In this document: piece after piece, positions 8,365 to 17,819 of the stretch
How the letters are laid out: each line of letters begins with the position of its first letter
How positions within the stretch are numbered: position 1 is the stretch's first letter
NCBI GenBank assembly: GCA_002368355.1
Contig: AP018281.1
Coordinates: 1,984,001 to 2,048,000, forward strand
DNA: 64,000 bases
DNA from: Chondrocystis sp. NIES-4102
Lineage (GTDB): Bacteria > Cyanobacteriota > Cyanobacteriia > Cyanobacteriales > Xenococcaceae
Direction: 5' to 3'
Position numbers and translations under genes: made by a program
Notes under the pieces: model-generated
Seen by the model: only the letters and a program-made list of their open reading frames with translations
Told to the model about the DNA's origin: nothing
The model's database searches: none

Positions 8365-10812
8365 GTGAAAGTAGAACTAGAAGTAGACACATCAATTCAA
8401 TTAGTAGCCGATGAGACAGGTAAATTATTGGCTTGGGCTTCAGGTATAGAAAGTTCTAGCCATACTTATTTAGAGCAAAATAAGGCTTTAGCTCGCAGAT
8501 TGGGGGCTTATTATCGACCTGACGGCTTAACAGAAATTGGGTTTTGGGTACCTGGGTTAGTTAGGGATGCGCTGCATGAGCGAGAAGTTTATTTGGAAGT
8601 GTTTACACCAACAGAACCTATTGACTGGCAAGCAAAAGAACAGACGATTAAATTTAAACGCGATCGCCTACACCTGGAACAGCAGGGCGAATTTATGTGG
8701 GGTGTAGTATCTGGTATGCAAGCAGGTAATCGAACTGTTGCTGGCAGTTTTTATTGGTTACGCTACGTAGATCGCGCTGAAAACCTACGCACAATTCGCG
8801 ACTTATTACCCAATTCTCTCCCCTACGGCATCTTTGCCCCCAGTGAACTTTACGATCTAGATAGTCTACAAGCAAATCGTTCAGACTTGGATTATTTTGA
8901 ACGCACTGCTCAATCTGATGATCCCCTAAATGCTATTCCCCGTGTAGGTAGCCCCAGAAATATTCTGCAAATTCATGTAGGCACAGCCTCTAGTGAGGGA
9001 ACAATTGCTGGATTGACTCGTATTTATCAAGATATTGCTCATAAGCTGCAAACAGAGCAACCTTTAACCCCCAGTGAACAAAATTATATCGGTTACGATG
9101 CGATCGAGTTGTTACCTACCGAACCAACCATTGAATATCGCGATCAATATAGTCCTGAAAGTGAGTTTTTCGCCTTTGTAGGTGAACAAGATGACCTGGT
9201 GGAGGTGGAATTATCTAAGCCTAACACTCAAGACTGGGGTTATGATGTCCCTATTTTAGGATCTAGTACTACTAACCCTGCTTTACTTGGTAGTCTGCGT
9301 CCTGATGAAGTTATCGATTTTATTGCGACTTTACATAATTTTCCTACCCGTCCTATCGAGTTGATTTATGACTTGGTTTACGGACACGCGGATAATCAGA
9401 GTGAGTTATTGATTTGTCGAGAATTTCTCAAAGGGCCGAATATGTACGGTCAAGATCTTAACCATCAGTTACCTATGGTGCGTGCGATTTTGTTGGAAAT
9501 GCAACGACGCAAACTTAATACAGGGGTAGATGGAATTCGCATTGATGGCGGTCAGGATTTTCGCTTTTTTAATCCCCTCTCAGGTAGGGTAGAACAAGAT
9601 GATGCTTATCTACTGGAGATGAGTAATGTAGTTCAAGAAATTCTAGACCATAAGCGGTTATTATTTACAATTTTTGAAGATGGTCGTCCTTGGCCTGAAG
9701 AAGGTTGGGAAGAAAAATCTCGCTATCGGGAATTGATTGAGCTTAAACCAGAATCTTATCAATGGGGCCCTTTGATTTTTGCCCATAATACCCCCAGTAT
9801 TAAGGGTTATTGGACAAGAAAATGGTCACGGGTGATGGAAGTTATGACGATGGGCGATCGCTGGATTACTGGATGTGGTAATCATGATACAGTTCGTCGC
9901 GGTAATCAAATTGATTCTCAAGCAGCAATTAATTGGCATCTGGGTAAAACTTTACCTGAAGTGTTACACAATGCTTATGATAATCCTGCTGTAACTCTCT
10001 GGGTTAATTGTTTTAGTCCTGGTTTGCCAATGGATTTTATTAACGCCACCATGCACGCCCCTTGGCTATTTTTTCGCAATACTGATGAGCAATACGGAGT
10101 TAAAGTGGTATCGGAAGAAGTGGGGTTTTTAAACTGGCAAATTAGCCCGAATTTGTACCGTCAGCCCCATTGTTTTCTTGGGCTTAAATCTCTAGGCTTT
10201 AAACAGTTAAAGCAATTGCAGCAGTTTGGTTTGGCATTACATCAGGCAATGATCCAGCAAAATTATACTCTGGCTGAAGTTGTGGAAGTTTTACGCGCTT
10301 GCACTAACCCTAAAACTCATTGTATCGATGAATTAGCTCCCTTAATGGAATTGACCCGTGGAGGGATGATCCGCTTTTTGCATAAATTGGACGAAGATCG
10401 CCTCAAAAGTTTTGCATTAACGTTTATGGAGGACTGTTATCAGATTTGTAATGTCTCTCATTATCAATCTCAGGTTAATCCTAAAGTTGCGGAATTTAAT
10501 TTATCTACTAGGGAATTTCGCCATCAACATTCTTGGATAGGTAATAATATGTTATCTGAAGATACTTTTAGTAGGATTGATGAGGAAGACAAAACCATTG
10601 TTTATGGTATACGTCATAATCGGCAAGAAAATAAGGAAATAGCTATTGTCGCTAATCTTGAGGGGGAAGCAACTAGTTTAAATATCGCAGATTTATTGGA
10701 AATTGATTTATCTAATTGGAATGTTGCGATCGCTACTCCTAATTTACAAGTCGATGATCTAACAAATCTTACTTTGGGTAATAGTCAAGGGATATTATTA
10801 GTTAAAAATTGA
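8365..10812 (+). CDS. gghA: Glucosylglycerol hydrolase (glycosidase)
   Basis: The 815-aa cytosolic glycosidase resembles cyanobacterial GghA (slr1670 type), which splits glucosylglycerol to glucose and glycerol when salt falls. A (beta/alpha)8-barrel glycosidase core is indicated by GVDGIRIDGGQDFRF (about residues 389-403), by IFEDGRPWPEEG and by CGNHDT, which fit the nucleophile, acid/base and transition-state Asp regions of clan GH-H enzymes. Its position divergent from ggpS matches the known pairing. The start is a GTG, with a weak GAGAG ribosome site about 9 bases upstream. The next gene begins 4 bases after its stop, so the two are probably one transcript. Confidence 0.88.
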   Translation: MKVELEVDTSIQLVADETGKLLAWASGIESSSHTYLEQNKALARRLGAYYRPDGLTEIGFWVPGLVRDALHEREVYLEVFTPTEPIDWQAKEQTIKFKRDRLHLEQQGEFMWGVVSGMQAGNRTVAGSFYWLRYVDRAENLRTIRDLLPNSLPYGIFAPSELYDLDSLQANRSDLDYFERTAQSDDPLNAIPRVGSPRNILQIHVGTASSEGTIAGLTRIYQDIAHKLQTEQPLTPSEQNYIGYDAIELLPTEPTIEYRDQYSPESEFFAFVGEQDDLVEVELSKPNTQDWGYDVPILGSSTTNPALLGSLRPDEVIDFIATLHNFPTRPIELIYDLVYGHADNQSELLICREFLKGPNMYGQDLNHQLPMVRAILLEMQRRKLNTGVDGIRIDGGQDFRFFNPLSGRVEQDDAYLLEMSNVVQEILDHKRLLFTIFEDGRPWPEEGWEEKSRYRELIELKPESYQWGPLIFAHNTPSIKGYWTRKWSRVMEVMTMGDRWITGCGNHDTVRRGNQIDSQAAINWHLGKTLPEVLHNAYDNPAVTLWVNCFSPGLPMDFINATMHAPWLFFRNTDEQYGVKVVSEEVGFLNWQISPNLYRQPHCFLGLKSLGFKQLKQLQQFGLALHQAMIQQNYTLAEVVEVLRACTNPKTHCIDELAPLMELTRGGMIRFLHKLDEDRLKSFALTFMEDCYQICNVSHYQSQVNPKVAEFNLSTREFRHQHSWIGNNMLSEDTFSRIDEEDKTIVYGIRHNRQENKEIAIVANLEGEATSLNIADLLEIDLSNWNVAIATPNLQVDDLTNLTLGNSQGILLVKN

Positions 10813-10816
10813 TGTA

Positions 10817-11758
10817 ATGAATGACACCTGGGAATCATCACCAGTTTCAAATAAAATTGGCATTAATTTTAAACATGATCAAACTCTGCGTTTAGCACTT
10901 ATTCATCCTTCCTATGCTAAACAACTTAATGATCCTGAAATTAATAACCAACGTTTAGAATTTCTTGGTACAAGTGTATTAAATTTAATTGTAGTTGATT
11001 ATCTGGTGCGAAACTTTTCCTATTTGTCGCTAGCCAAGATCAAAGCTTTAAAGGATAAAATTACTGCACCTGATAGACAGACTCAACTTTGGTACGATCT
11101 GCAATTAGGAGATGCTTATCCATTTCTCGCTTTAAAAGAAGAGCGTTATCGACTTAAGGTAAAAGAGCAAAATCCTTTTGAAGAAGCCTTTAGAGCCTTA
11201 GTCGGTGCAATTTATATAGATAGAGGTTTTTCTCAAGCTCGTAATTGGGTACATAAACATTTAATTTCCCCCCTCCTACAAAAGCACCTCAAGCCTGAAG
11301 TAGAATTTAGTCCCACCGATAAACAATTGCAATATTTAGGCGAAATTTTACTCGAAGTAATTATTAATGATTATTTATATCATCAAATTAAACAAACCCA
11401 GCCCCAGAAACTAAAAGTTTTGGCAAGGAAATTAACCGCCAAGGATACTCAAACTCAGTATCTATCAAAGTTATTTCCCGATCATCAAAAATCAGAATCT
11501 TTAGCTCAATTATTGTCACAATTATATCTTCAGCTAGAGCAGGAAAATTCTAAGAGTAGCTTGCGTCAAATAAGTAACTCATTTAAGGATCATTGCTTAG
11601 ATGAGGATGAAATTATGGCATTGGCGATCGCTTTATTATTAAAAGATGGGTTAGCCCAAAAGTGGATTATTCATCACATGATGGGTTATCCGAGTAACAA
11701 ATACAATGAAGGTAGAGAAAAATTCTATAAATTGACAGGACAAACCCCGTTACTATAA
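10817..11758 (+). CDS. Tandem RNase III-like protein with degenerate active sites
   Basis: The 313-aa protein contains two copies of the RNase III endonuclease fold and no dsRNA-binding domain. The first has NNQRLEFLGTSVL (residues 43-55) and EEAFRALVGAIYID (122-135); the second has DKQLQYLGEILL (168-179) and DEIMALAIALLL (264-275). Measured against the canonical NERLEFLGD and aDxfEA motifs, repeat 1 keeps Glu48 but has Thr52 for Asp, Glu123 for Asp and Arg126 for Glu. Repeat 2 has Gln172 and Met267 at catalytic positions. Cleavage is therefore unlikely, and RNA binding or a structural role is more plausible. It starts 4 bases after gghA. The domain reading is by eye. Confidence 0.75.
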   Translation: MNDTWESSPVSNKIGINFKHDQTLRLALIHPSYAKQLNDPEINNQRLEFLGTSVLNLIVVDYLVRNFSYLSLAKIKALKDKITAPDRQTQLWYDLQLGDAYPFLALKEERYRLKVKEQNPFEEAFRALVGAIYIDRGFSQARNWVHKHLISPLLQKHLKPEVEFSPTDKQLQYLGEILLEVIINDYLYHQIKQTQPQKLKVLARKLTAKDTQTQYLSKLFPDHQKSESLAQLLSQLYLQLEQENSKSSLRQISNSFKDHCLDEDEIMALAIALLLKDGLAQKWIIHHMMGYPSNKYNEGREKFYKLTGQTPLL

Positions 11759-11767
11759 TTCTTAAAA

Positions 11768-12049
11768 TCAGGTTTTCAACTCACGTTCATAATAATCATT
11801 ACAGCCTATTGCTGCTTCGGTATTAGCAACATGAGGATTAATAGTACATTTGAGACGATAATCTCCTGTAAAAAAACGACATTTAGTACAGGGGATTTGG
11901 TGCATTATTTTTGCTCTATTTACTGCGTCTATAGCATAACTAAGTAAACTCCAGCCACATAGACCCAAAACAGAGCAAGCACCAGCAAAACGTAGTGATA
12001 GCATCACTGGTTTATAGAAATTGACCCAGTAAACACTAAGTTGCAACAC
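11768..12049 (-). CDS. Small membrane-anchored Cys-rich protein, unknown function
   Basis: The 93-aa protein has one hydrophobic segment (about residues 14-37) followed by a soluble part with CTKC, a later Cys and CNDYY, a possible metal-binding set of four cysteines (IPCTKCRFF...LKCTINP...IGCNDYY). I recognise no named family. The conserved-looking motif block IPCTKCRFFTGDYRLKC suggests a genuine protein. It faces the pseudo-RNase III gene tail to tail with 9 bp between stops. The first ATG gives 15 residues before the membrane segment; the ATG at residue 16 is an alternative start. Confidence 0.6.
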   Translation of the reverse strand: MLQLSVYWVNFYKPVMLSLRFAGACSVLGLCGWSLLSYAIDAVNRAKIMHQIPCTKCRFFTGDYRLKCTINPHVANTEAAIGCNDYYERELKT

Positions 12050-12203
12050 AGTTAATTATCATGGGGGATAGGTTTGCTTTATAAGCATTAATTATGACAT
12101 ATATTAATCAATTAAATCTATTACCTGAGCAGGAAAATCCTAACCATATATAAACCAGTCCAAATTTATTGCCAGATCCTGCAACAAAATACGACATTGC
12201 GGT

Positions 12204-13103
12204 TTAAATACGGCTAGAAATAATTTGAAATATCTGCTTGATTTGTTGTTTATTAAATGATTGAATCAAAGCTAATGCTGCACCTTGAGGATCTGTCGGA
12301 ATTGTAATTGTGCCACCTTGCGCCACGGCTGGAGTCGCCCCCGCAGTATTTCCAGAGGTTGCTGCTAATTGTTGTAGATTTTTACTGGGAATTAATTGGG
12401 CTACATTCCCTGCGTGCAAATATTCCCCAGCTTGTTTAATTTCTTTAATTACCACTTGAGCGATCGTGGCGTAAGGATATTTTTGATTATTAATAGCTTG
12501 AATAGTAGTAGCTATAATAGTTTGCCAATTAGCTTCATTAGGAGCTATTTCACCGAGTTTTTTGCAAGCAATGCGCAATTTTTGTCTACTTTCAGGGCTA
12601 TCTGGCTGTTTAAACAGTTGTAGCATCTGTTTCAAGATGTTTGTAACCTGCTGATTAATATTAGTATCTGCTGCAGATCCACCTGATAATAGCTGTTGAA
12701 GATACTGATCTAATAGAGTAAAGTTAGATTCTGCCTGTGCCAAAATTTCCACAGCATCACTGTCTTTAAAATTAGCCGAGTTTTCCAGGCGATCAATCAA
12801 ATCTTGTAGATGATCATACCCGTTTAAAAAAAGAGTTTCTAATTTTTGATCAACATTAACAGGATTATCTTTGAGAATTTTAAAAGAATCTTCTAAACGA
12901 TGGGCTGTTTTTTGAATACTAGTGTAACCTAACATAGCTGCTCCCCCTTTTACCGAATGCGCAGCGCGAAACATTTCATTTACCGTTTCTGTATCTTTAA
13001 CAGACACAGATAATTGTAATATTCCTTGTTCTAAAGTTTGAAGATGTTCTTTTGCTTCTTCTATAAAATATCCTAGAATTCTTTGCTGATTAGCGGTGTC
13101 CAA
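12204..13103 (-). CDS. Hpt (histidine phosphotransfer) domain protein
   Basis: An Hpt domain occupies about the first 105 residues, with the phospho-acceptor His in FRAAHSVKGGAAMLGY. The rest (about residues 140-300) is unassigned and helical, with a Gly/Ala/Thr-rich linker near the end. Proteins like this relay phosphate between a hybrid kinase and a response regulator, or resemble the N-terminal part of CheA without its kinase core. I place the start at the TTG at 13103 (LDTANQQRILGYFIEEAKEH), which has a GGGGGATTGAGG tract just upstream. The frame stays open to an ATG at 13151, but that start has no ribosome site. It lies downstream of the HAD gene on the same strand. Confidence 0.82.
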   Translation of the reverse strand: MDTANQQRILGYFIEEAKEHLQTLEQGILQLSVSVKDTETVNEMFRAAHSVKGGAAMLGYTSIQKTAHRLEDSFKILKDNPVNVDQKLETLFLNGYDHLQDLIDRLENSANFKDSDAVEILAQAESNFTLLDQYLQQLLSGGSAADTNINQQVTNILKQMLQLFKQPDSPESRQKLRIACKKLGEIAPNEANWQTIIATTIQAINNQKYPYATIAQVVIKEIKQAGEYLHAGNVAQLIPSKNLQQLAATSGNTAGATPAVAQGGTITIPTDPQGAALALIQSFNKQQIKQIFQIISSRI

Positions 13104-13166
13104 AGCCTCAATCCCCCATTTAAACTTTGTATAAGTGCATATATAAAGCAATATATAAACACAAGT

Positions 13167-13883
13167 TTATCCCAGACTACTTAAATTGGGTAGTTGATTT
13201 TCAATATTCAATGAAGACGAAGACCGAGTAAGCCAAAATGAGCGAATATTAGCATTTTTTGCACCTTGGTAATCTTCAACAAAACTGTCGCCAATATGCC
13301 ATGCTTGTGCTGCAATTAAGCCATGTTTTTTTAATGCGATCTCAAAAATAGCAGCTTCTGGTTTAGCAACTCCAGCTATGGAAGATATTGTAATACTTGT
13401 AAAATATTCCGCTAAATTGAGAAATTTAAGTACGTAGTTTAAGCGAGTATCAAAATTAGAAATAACTCCTAATTGAATTCCTTGATTTTGCCATTTTTGC
13501 AGGGTACAAACTACATCGGGAAAGACATACCAAGGATCTGGGGTAGCAAAGTAGGCATATATTTCAGCAAAAAAATCGTCAAAATTGCTGAATTCTCCTA
13601 CTACTCCTAAGTGAGCAAAAGTATTTTTTACAACATTGTGCCACCAGTTGAATTCTTGCTCTTGAATTACTTTTAATTCCGTTGCTGAAAATGCTAGAGG
13701 GGTTGCAGCCTTAAAACTTTCTATAAAGGAATTATTAATCTTTCCTGCTTCTGCTTCTACACCATATTTAAGCGCGTATTCTTGATATATTTCTCCAACA
13801 CTACTATGAAGATCAAATAGTGTACCCATCGCGTCTAAAAAAATAACTTTTGGCGTTTGATTACTGACTGATGCTATTGTCAT
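13167..13883 (-). CDS. HAD-superfamily hydrolase (HDHD3/REG-2-like)
   Basis: The 238-aa protein has the four HAD motifs: motif I FLDAMGTLFD (nucleophile Asp about residue 16, with Ala-Met in place of the common x-D), motif II VISNFD, motif III Lys in VAKPE, and motif IV GDSFVEDYQGA. A helical cap sits between motifs I and II. The missing second Asp of DxD (Met instead) is typical of the REG-2/HDHD3 group, whose substrates are mostly unknown. The Hpt gene follows on the same strand. Confidence 0.85.
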   Translation of the reverse strand: MTIASVSNQTPKVIFLDAMGTLFDLHSSVGEIYQEYALKYGVEAEAGKINNSFIESFKAATPLAFSATELKVIQEQEFNWWHNVVKNTFAHLGVVGEFSNFDDFFAEIYAYFATPDPWYVFPDVVCTLQKWQNQGIQLGVISNFDTRLNYVLKFLNLAEYFTSITISSIAGVAKPEAAIFEIALKKHGLIAAQAWHIGDSFVEDYQGAKNANIRSFWLTRSSSSLNIENQLPNLSSLG

Positions 13884-14404
13884 ATTTTGCTGGTTTATTA
13901 GTATTTATTTAATTGATTGCTAGCTATTGATTAAAATAATTTATTAAATAATAAAGATGTATTTCCTCTAATCTATTGCAACTATTGACCCACAATAGGA
14001 TGATGGAAGTCAGGTTATGGAACACATCTAGATCTGCGCGCCACTTTATTTTATGTCGTTGCTAAATGTGTAATGCTTAAAAGATATTTAACTTACATGA
14101 AATACCAAAAAGATTGCTACGAATTTATAAGGAGTCAGGAGTCTGGAAGGGGGAGTCTGGAGTCAAATAAGGATAAGCTATGTCTGCGACAGCTACGCAA
14201 CCGCAAATCAGGAGGGGGAAAAAATCTATTACCTACATTGTCCCCTTGTGGGATTACTTACTACCTATACACCGTTCTATTTGCAGCCAACATTTAAATA
14301 ATTCATATTATTAGTTGAAAACAGACGAACTATAAGCTCGTTTTACTACATAAAGTAATATAATATATGTCATTGCTAAAATTACCAGCACCTATTTTAT
14401 CTAA
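13884..14404. other. Intergenic region with heptad repeats, no credible gene
   Basis: This 521-bp gap holds GGAGTCA/GGAGTCT repeats at 14131-14165. A 74-codon open frame at 14073-14297 reads through these repeats and is low in coding character, so I do not call it a gene. The segment near 13884-13980 probably carries the HAD gene promoter. No RNA gene was recognised. Confidence 0.5.
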
Positions 14405-15622
14405 CTAATTAAGATATTCTTGTACTGCTTGGTGTATATTTTGGGTTAACTGATTGATTATTAGCTGACGTGAGGTTTTATCTTTCGAGTTAAAGCTTTG
14501 ATAATCTGTTTGCCAATATTGCTTAAGATTAATAGGAGAACTAACTTTTACTTGAACTTGTTTTCGCCCTTTAAACTTCGGTCGATCTATTTTAAAAACT
14601 TCCCTTTCCAAACGATCCAAAGTAGCAAAAAACCTCTCAGGTGTCGGCTTGGCTGCGACATACCCATCGTAAATAGCATCAAAATTAAGTAAACGAACAG
14701 TGGTTAAATAAAGATGTTGGTGATCAGCATCTTTAGATAGGGAGCATAGAGACAAAGAGTTTAATAGATACTGTACCTTGTAAACCCGTTCGCGAATAGG
14801 AATTTGAGGCGAGGGGGTAATATTTAACTTTTCCTCACAATAGTTTAATAAATGCTTTTTAAGATCTTGTATTCTTTGATTCCAATCATTTAAATCTAGG
14901 GGAGTTAAATTATATTCTGTCTCCAAATTAGTTAATACTTGAGCAGCGATCGCACGTAATCTAAGATAAAGATCATCTTGGGATGGGAGAGATAAAGCAG
15001 TTTCTAAACGCTTGAGAGAGTTTACTAAATGAATATCTGTAGGGGCTAAATAAGTATATTTAAGAGTTATAGGAACTAAATAAAAATCAGGTATAGTTGC
15101 TGCGCCAAAAGCCAACTTATCCATCGCTTTAAAAGCCAATTCAATTGATCCTGAACGAAAGGGCATTACAGTATCATTTTGATAAGAACACCCACCTTCA
15201 GGAAATATTACTAACTTAGCTTGAGGCTGCTGGAGAATTTGTAAAGTTTGCTTAATACTTTGGCGATCGCCTATTCCGCGTCTAATAGAGTATGCTCCGA
15301 CACGTAACATCAGCTTACCGATAATTCCCTTAAAAGCCTCATAAGCAACAACATAATAAAATAATTGTCCTATACGGGCTGATAAGAGAAACATTACTAG
15401 TCCATCATCTAAATTAGAATGATTTGGGAGATAAACAACAGTGTATGGCGCGATCGCTCTTAACTTACTTATATCCTCTTCATCAATAACTAATTTGATT
15501 TTATAAACCCAATCTAAAACTATACCGAAAATACTTTGAATTAGACGAGTTAGTAAGGGATTTAACCTAGGTGGCAAAAACTTAGCATTAGATTTATCAG
15601 TATGGGACATACAAATAAACAA
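14405..15622 (-). CDS. PlsC-like glycerolipid acyltransferase (long form)
   Basis: The 405-aa protein has a phospholipid/glycerol acyltransferase domain in its N-terminal half: the catalytic block NHSNLDD (His68 and Asp73 as HX4D) and FPEGGCSY, which matches the phosphate-binding EGT motif region. The C-terminal 180 residues have no domain I recognise. It lacks strong membrane segments apart from a weak N-terminal hydrophobic helix. It lies 20 bp downstream of ndbB and should share its transcript. An alternative start ATG lies 12 bases inside. The acyl acceptor is unknown. Confidence 0.82.
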   Translation of the reverse strand: MFICMSHTDKSNAKFLPPRLNPLLTRLIQSIFGIVLDWVYKIKLVIDEEDISKLRAIAPYTVVYLPNHSNLDDGLVMFLLSARIGQLFYYVVAYEAFKGIIGKLMLRVGAYSIRRGIGDRQSIKQTLQILQQPQAKLVIFPEGGCSYQNDTVMPFRSGSIELAFKAMDKLAFGAATIPDFYLVPITLKYTYLAPTDIHLVNSLKRLETALSLPSQDDLYLRLRAIAAQVLTNLETEYNLTPLDLNDWNQRIQDLKKHLLNYCEEKLNITPSPQIPIRERVYKVQYLLNSLSLCSLSKDADHQHLYLTTVRLLNFDAIYDGYVAAKPTPERFFATLDRLEREVFKIDRPKFKGRKQVQVKVSSPINLKQYWQTDYQSFNSKDKTSRQLIINQLTQNIHQAVQEYLN

Positions 15623-15642
15623 TTAGGCATTGATAATTAACC

Positions 15643-16842
15643 TTAAGATGATTTAGAAGATAATAATTCAACTAAAGGTTGTGTAACCCAGTTAATACCT
15701 ACTGTTAACTGATGTTTTAAAGTTGGTAAACGATAGAGATATAGTAAACGACGAGCAATATAGGCTAATGATCCATCTAGTTGTAGACCTAAACCATTAA
15801 TAGTGGCATTATCCATCCCCAAAGTCATCATTTCCCCTAAAGGTTGATAGCGGAAGGAGAGTAAGGGACGATGGGTAATAGATGCCCATAAATTCCAAGC
15901 ACAATAGTCAGATTGTTGGAAAGCTACTTGAGCGGTGGCGGGTAACACTTGACCATTGGTATCGTAACATTCAGCAATATCTCCTAAAGCATAAATATTA
16001 TCTCTACCTTGCACTTTCAAAGTCGGTTCAACTTTTAATAACCCTCGCTGGTTTTTCTCCAAAGGTAGGTCGGTAATTAATCCTAAAGCTTGACTCCCAA
16101 CTGTCCAAATCACCACATCAACAGGAATTACATCAACTTGTCCCTTATATAGTAGAGATATAGTATCTGCTTCAATTTGAGTAACTTCTGTCTCTAAATC
16201 CTGCCAAATATAATTTTTTTCTAAAGCTTTGATGGCAGTTTCACGATTAAATTCGGAACTACTTTGAAGAATCTGAGTTCCCTTCTCAATAATTCTAATT
16301 CTACCTTTTTCTCCCAAACGTGCTGCCAATTTACAGGCTAACTCTACACCACTGTAGCCACCGCCAATAATAGCAACGCGAATTTTATCTGGGTTAGCTG
16401 CTTCTAAAACTCGTAATTTTTCTTGTAAGCGATAAGCATCTTCCAGGGTGCGAAAAGGAATAGCATACTCTTTTGCCCCTGCTACTATTTCAATGGGAGT
16501 TTTACCGCCTGTAGATAATACCAAATGGTCATATTTAATAGTCTGATGATTATCTAAAGAGACTTGCCCAGCTTCTAAATCGATCCCACTGACGCAACCT
16601 TGCTGAAAATAAACTCCTGTATTCGCCAATAATTCAGCAAATGGGGGGGCAATTTCCCAACTTTGCATTTCCTCTGTAATCAATTCATACAATAGAGGGG
16701 AGAACAAAAAGCGATCGCTCTTATCTATCAGAGTAATTTCTGGTCTTTCCTCATTTTTCCAAGGAAATTTACTTAAGCGCAGGGCAGTATATAAACCGCC
16801 AAATCCTCCACCTACAATACAAATACGCGATTTTTCGCTCAT
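15643..16842 (-). CDS. ndbB: Type 2 NAD(P)H dehydrogenase, NdbB-like demethylphylloquinone reductase
   Basis: The 399-aa flavoprotein has two dinucleotide-binding motifs: an FAD site CIVGGGFGGLYTA (residues 8-20) and an NAD(P)H site VAIIGGGYSGVELA (about residues 157-170). NIYALGDIAE near residue 290 is the second FAD motif. It closely resembles cyanobacterial NdbB, including TEEMQSWEIAPPF, which in Synechocystis reduces demethylphylloquinone before the last methylation of phylloquinone. It is expected to be membrane-associated without transmembrane helices. A PlsC-like gene follows after 20 bp. The family is certain; the NdbB subtype is likely. Confidence 0.9.
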   Translation of the reverse strand: MSEKSRICIVGGGFGGLYTALRLSKFPWKNEERPEITLIDKSDRFLFSPLLYELITEEMQSWEIAPPFAELLANTGVYFQQGCVSGIDLEAGQVSLDNHQTIKYDHLVLSTGGKTPIEIVAGAKEYAIPFRTLEDAYRLQEKLRVLEAANPDKIRVAIIGGGYSGVELACKLAARLGEKGRIRIIEKGTQILQSSSEFNRETAIKALEKNYIWQDLETEVTQIEADTISLLYKGQVDVIPVDVVIWTVGSQALGLITDLPLEKNQRGLLKVEPTLKVQGRDNIYALGDIAECYDTNGQVLPATAQVAFQQSDYCAWNLWASITHRPLLSFRYQPLGEMMTLGMDNATINGLGLQLDGSLAYIARRLLYLYRLPTLKHQLTVGINWVTQPLVELLSSKSS

Positions 16843-16954
16843 AAAACTATTTAGCTCAAGCTTACCAGTTAATAATTTTGCATAATTTAATATTAATTTT
16901 AGCGACTTTACTTAATTTGTGTTCTTACGCCAATCTAGTAAATAAAAAGTTTAA

Positions 16955-17614
16955 CTACCTACCCAAACTATGCAAAGAATTAATAGCGTTGGCACAATCA
17001 TTAGTCACAGCTTCTAAATCTGGCTTATTAGTTGAATTAGGAGGCGAGATAATCTGCCCAATGCGTACTGTAATTGGTACAGGTTTAGGAAAAGATGAAC
17101 CCTTGCTTATAATTTTTTCAGTACCCCAAAGGCTGATGGGTAATAGTGGAACTTGTGTTTGAGCAGCGATCCAAGCAGCCCCCAACTTCGGATCACTGAT
17201 TTTACCGTCGCTCTTGCGAGTTCCTTGTAAAAAAACTGCTGCTATCCATCCAGACTCAATCGCCGTCATAGCAGCTTTTAAAGCAGCGCGATCGCCTGTA
17301 CTACGTTTAACGGGATATGCACCATACAGTTTAATTGCTTGGGTAAACACAGGGATCTTAAATAATTCCTGTTTTGCCATAAAAGCCACAGGACGACCAA
17401 CACAATTAGAAAGAATAGGGGGATCAAAATAGCTAGCATGGTTACTAACAGCTATTAAACCTCCTGTGGGGGGTACATTTTCCGCGCCGATAATTTTAAC
17501 TCGAAAATAAATATGTAGAGCAGGGCTTACCACTGACCATTTCAACAGATGATATGATGCCCAACTAGCAAACGGTTCGCGATTTTTCCCCACCACTAAT
17601 TTATCTCTATACAA
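16955..17614 (-). CDS. plsC: 1-acyl-sn-glycerol-3-phosphate acyltransferase
   Basis: The 219-aa protein has the complete PlsC signature: SNHASYFDPP (His59, Asp64; HX4D), VKRSTGDRAAL and LQGTRKSDGKI in place of the usual FPEGTRS. Its length is typical of the compact cyanobacterial PlsC that acylates lysophosphatidate in membrane lipid synthesis. It lies 112 bp upstream of ndbB in the same direction and may be transcribed with it. The Gln for Pro/Glu change in the EGT motif (LQGTR) is seen in some cyanobacterial paralogues. Confidence 0.88.
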   Translation of the reverse strand: MYRDKLVVGKNREPFASWASYHLLKWSVVSPALHIYFRVKIIGAENVPPTGGLIAVSNHASYFDPPILSNCVGRPVAFMAKQELFKIPVFTQAIKLYGAYPVKRSTGDRAALKAAMTAIESGWIAAVFLQGTRKSDGKISDPKLGAAWIAAQTQVPLLPISLWGTEKIISKGSSFPKPVPITVRIGQIISPPNSTNKPDLEAVTNDCANAINSLHSLGR

Positions 17615-17667
17615 CTCGTCAATTATTTAATATAGCTTGTTAAGTAGCGCAGGATGTTATTTAATTA

Positions 17668-17815
17668 GGAGCTATTAGTTTTTAGCTTTGGGCTATTAGT
17701 TTTTAGCTATTAGCTTGTGATCTACTACCTACTACCTACTATCGTCACGTTCGCGCTTTGGTCGCCTCAAGAGCGTGCGTGACGACGCTTTCCGCGCCTA
17801 CTACCTACTAACACG
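17668..17815 (-). repeat. Heptad repeats with 76-bp palindromic element, copy B
   Basis: From 17668, TTAGCTA/TTTTAGC-type 7-bp repeats give way to TACTACC repeats. Bases 17729-17804 are the inverted second copy of the element at 6185-6260, identical outside the small core. The copy lies between plsC and the TPR gene, 15 bases from the TPR gene stop. As at the first site, both ends lie inside heptad repeats. Confidence 0.85.
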
Positions 17816-17819
17816 GGTA

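Noticed and set aside
14073-14297. 74-codon open frame in the gap between the HAD and PlsC-like genes
   Set aside because: It runs through GGAGTCA repeats, has no ribosome site or recognisable motif, and looks like repeat translation.
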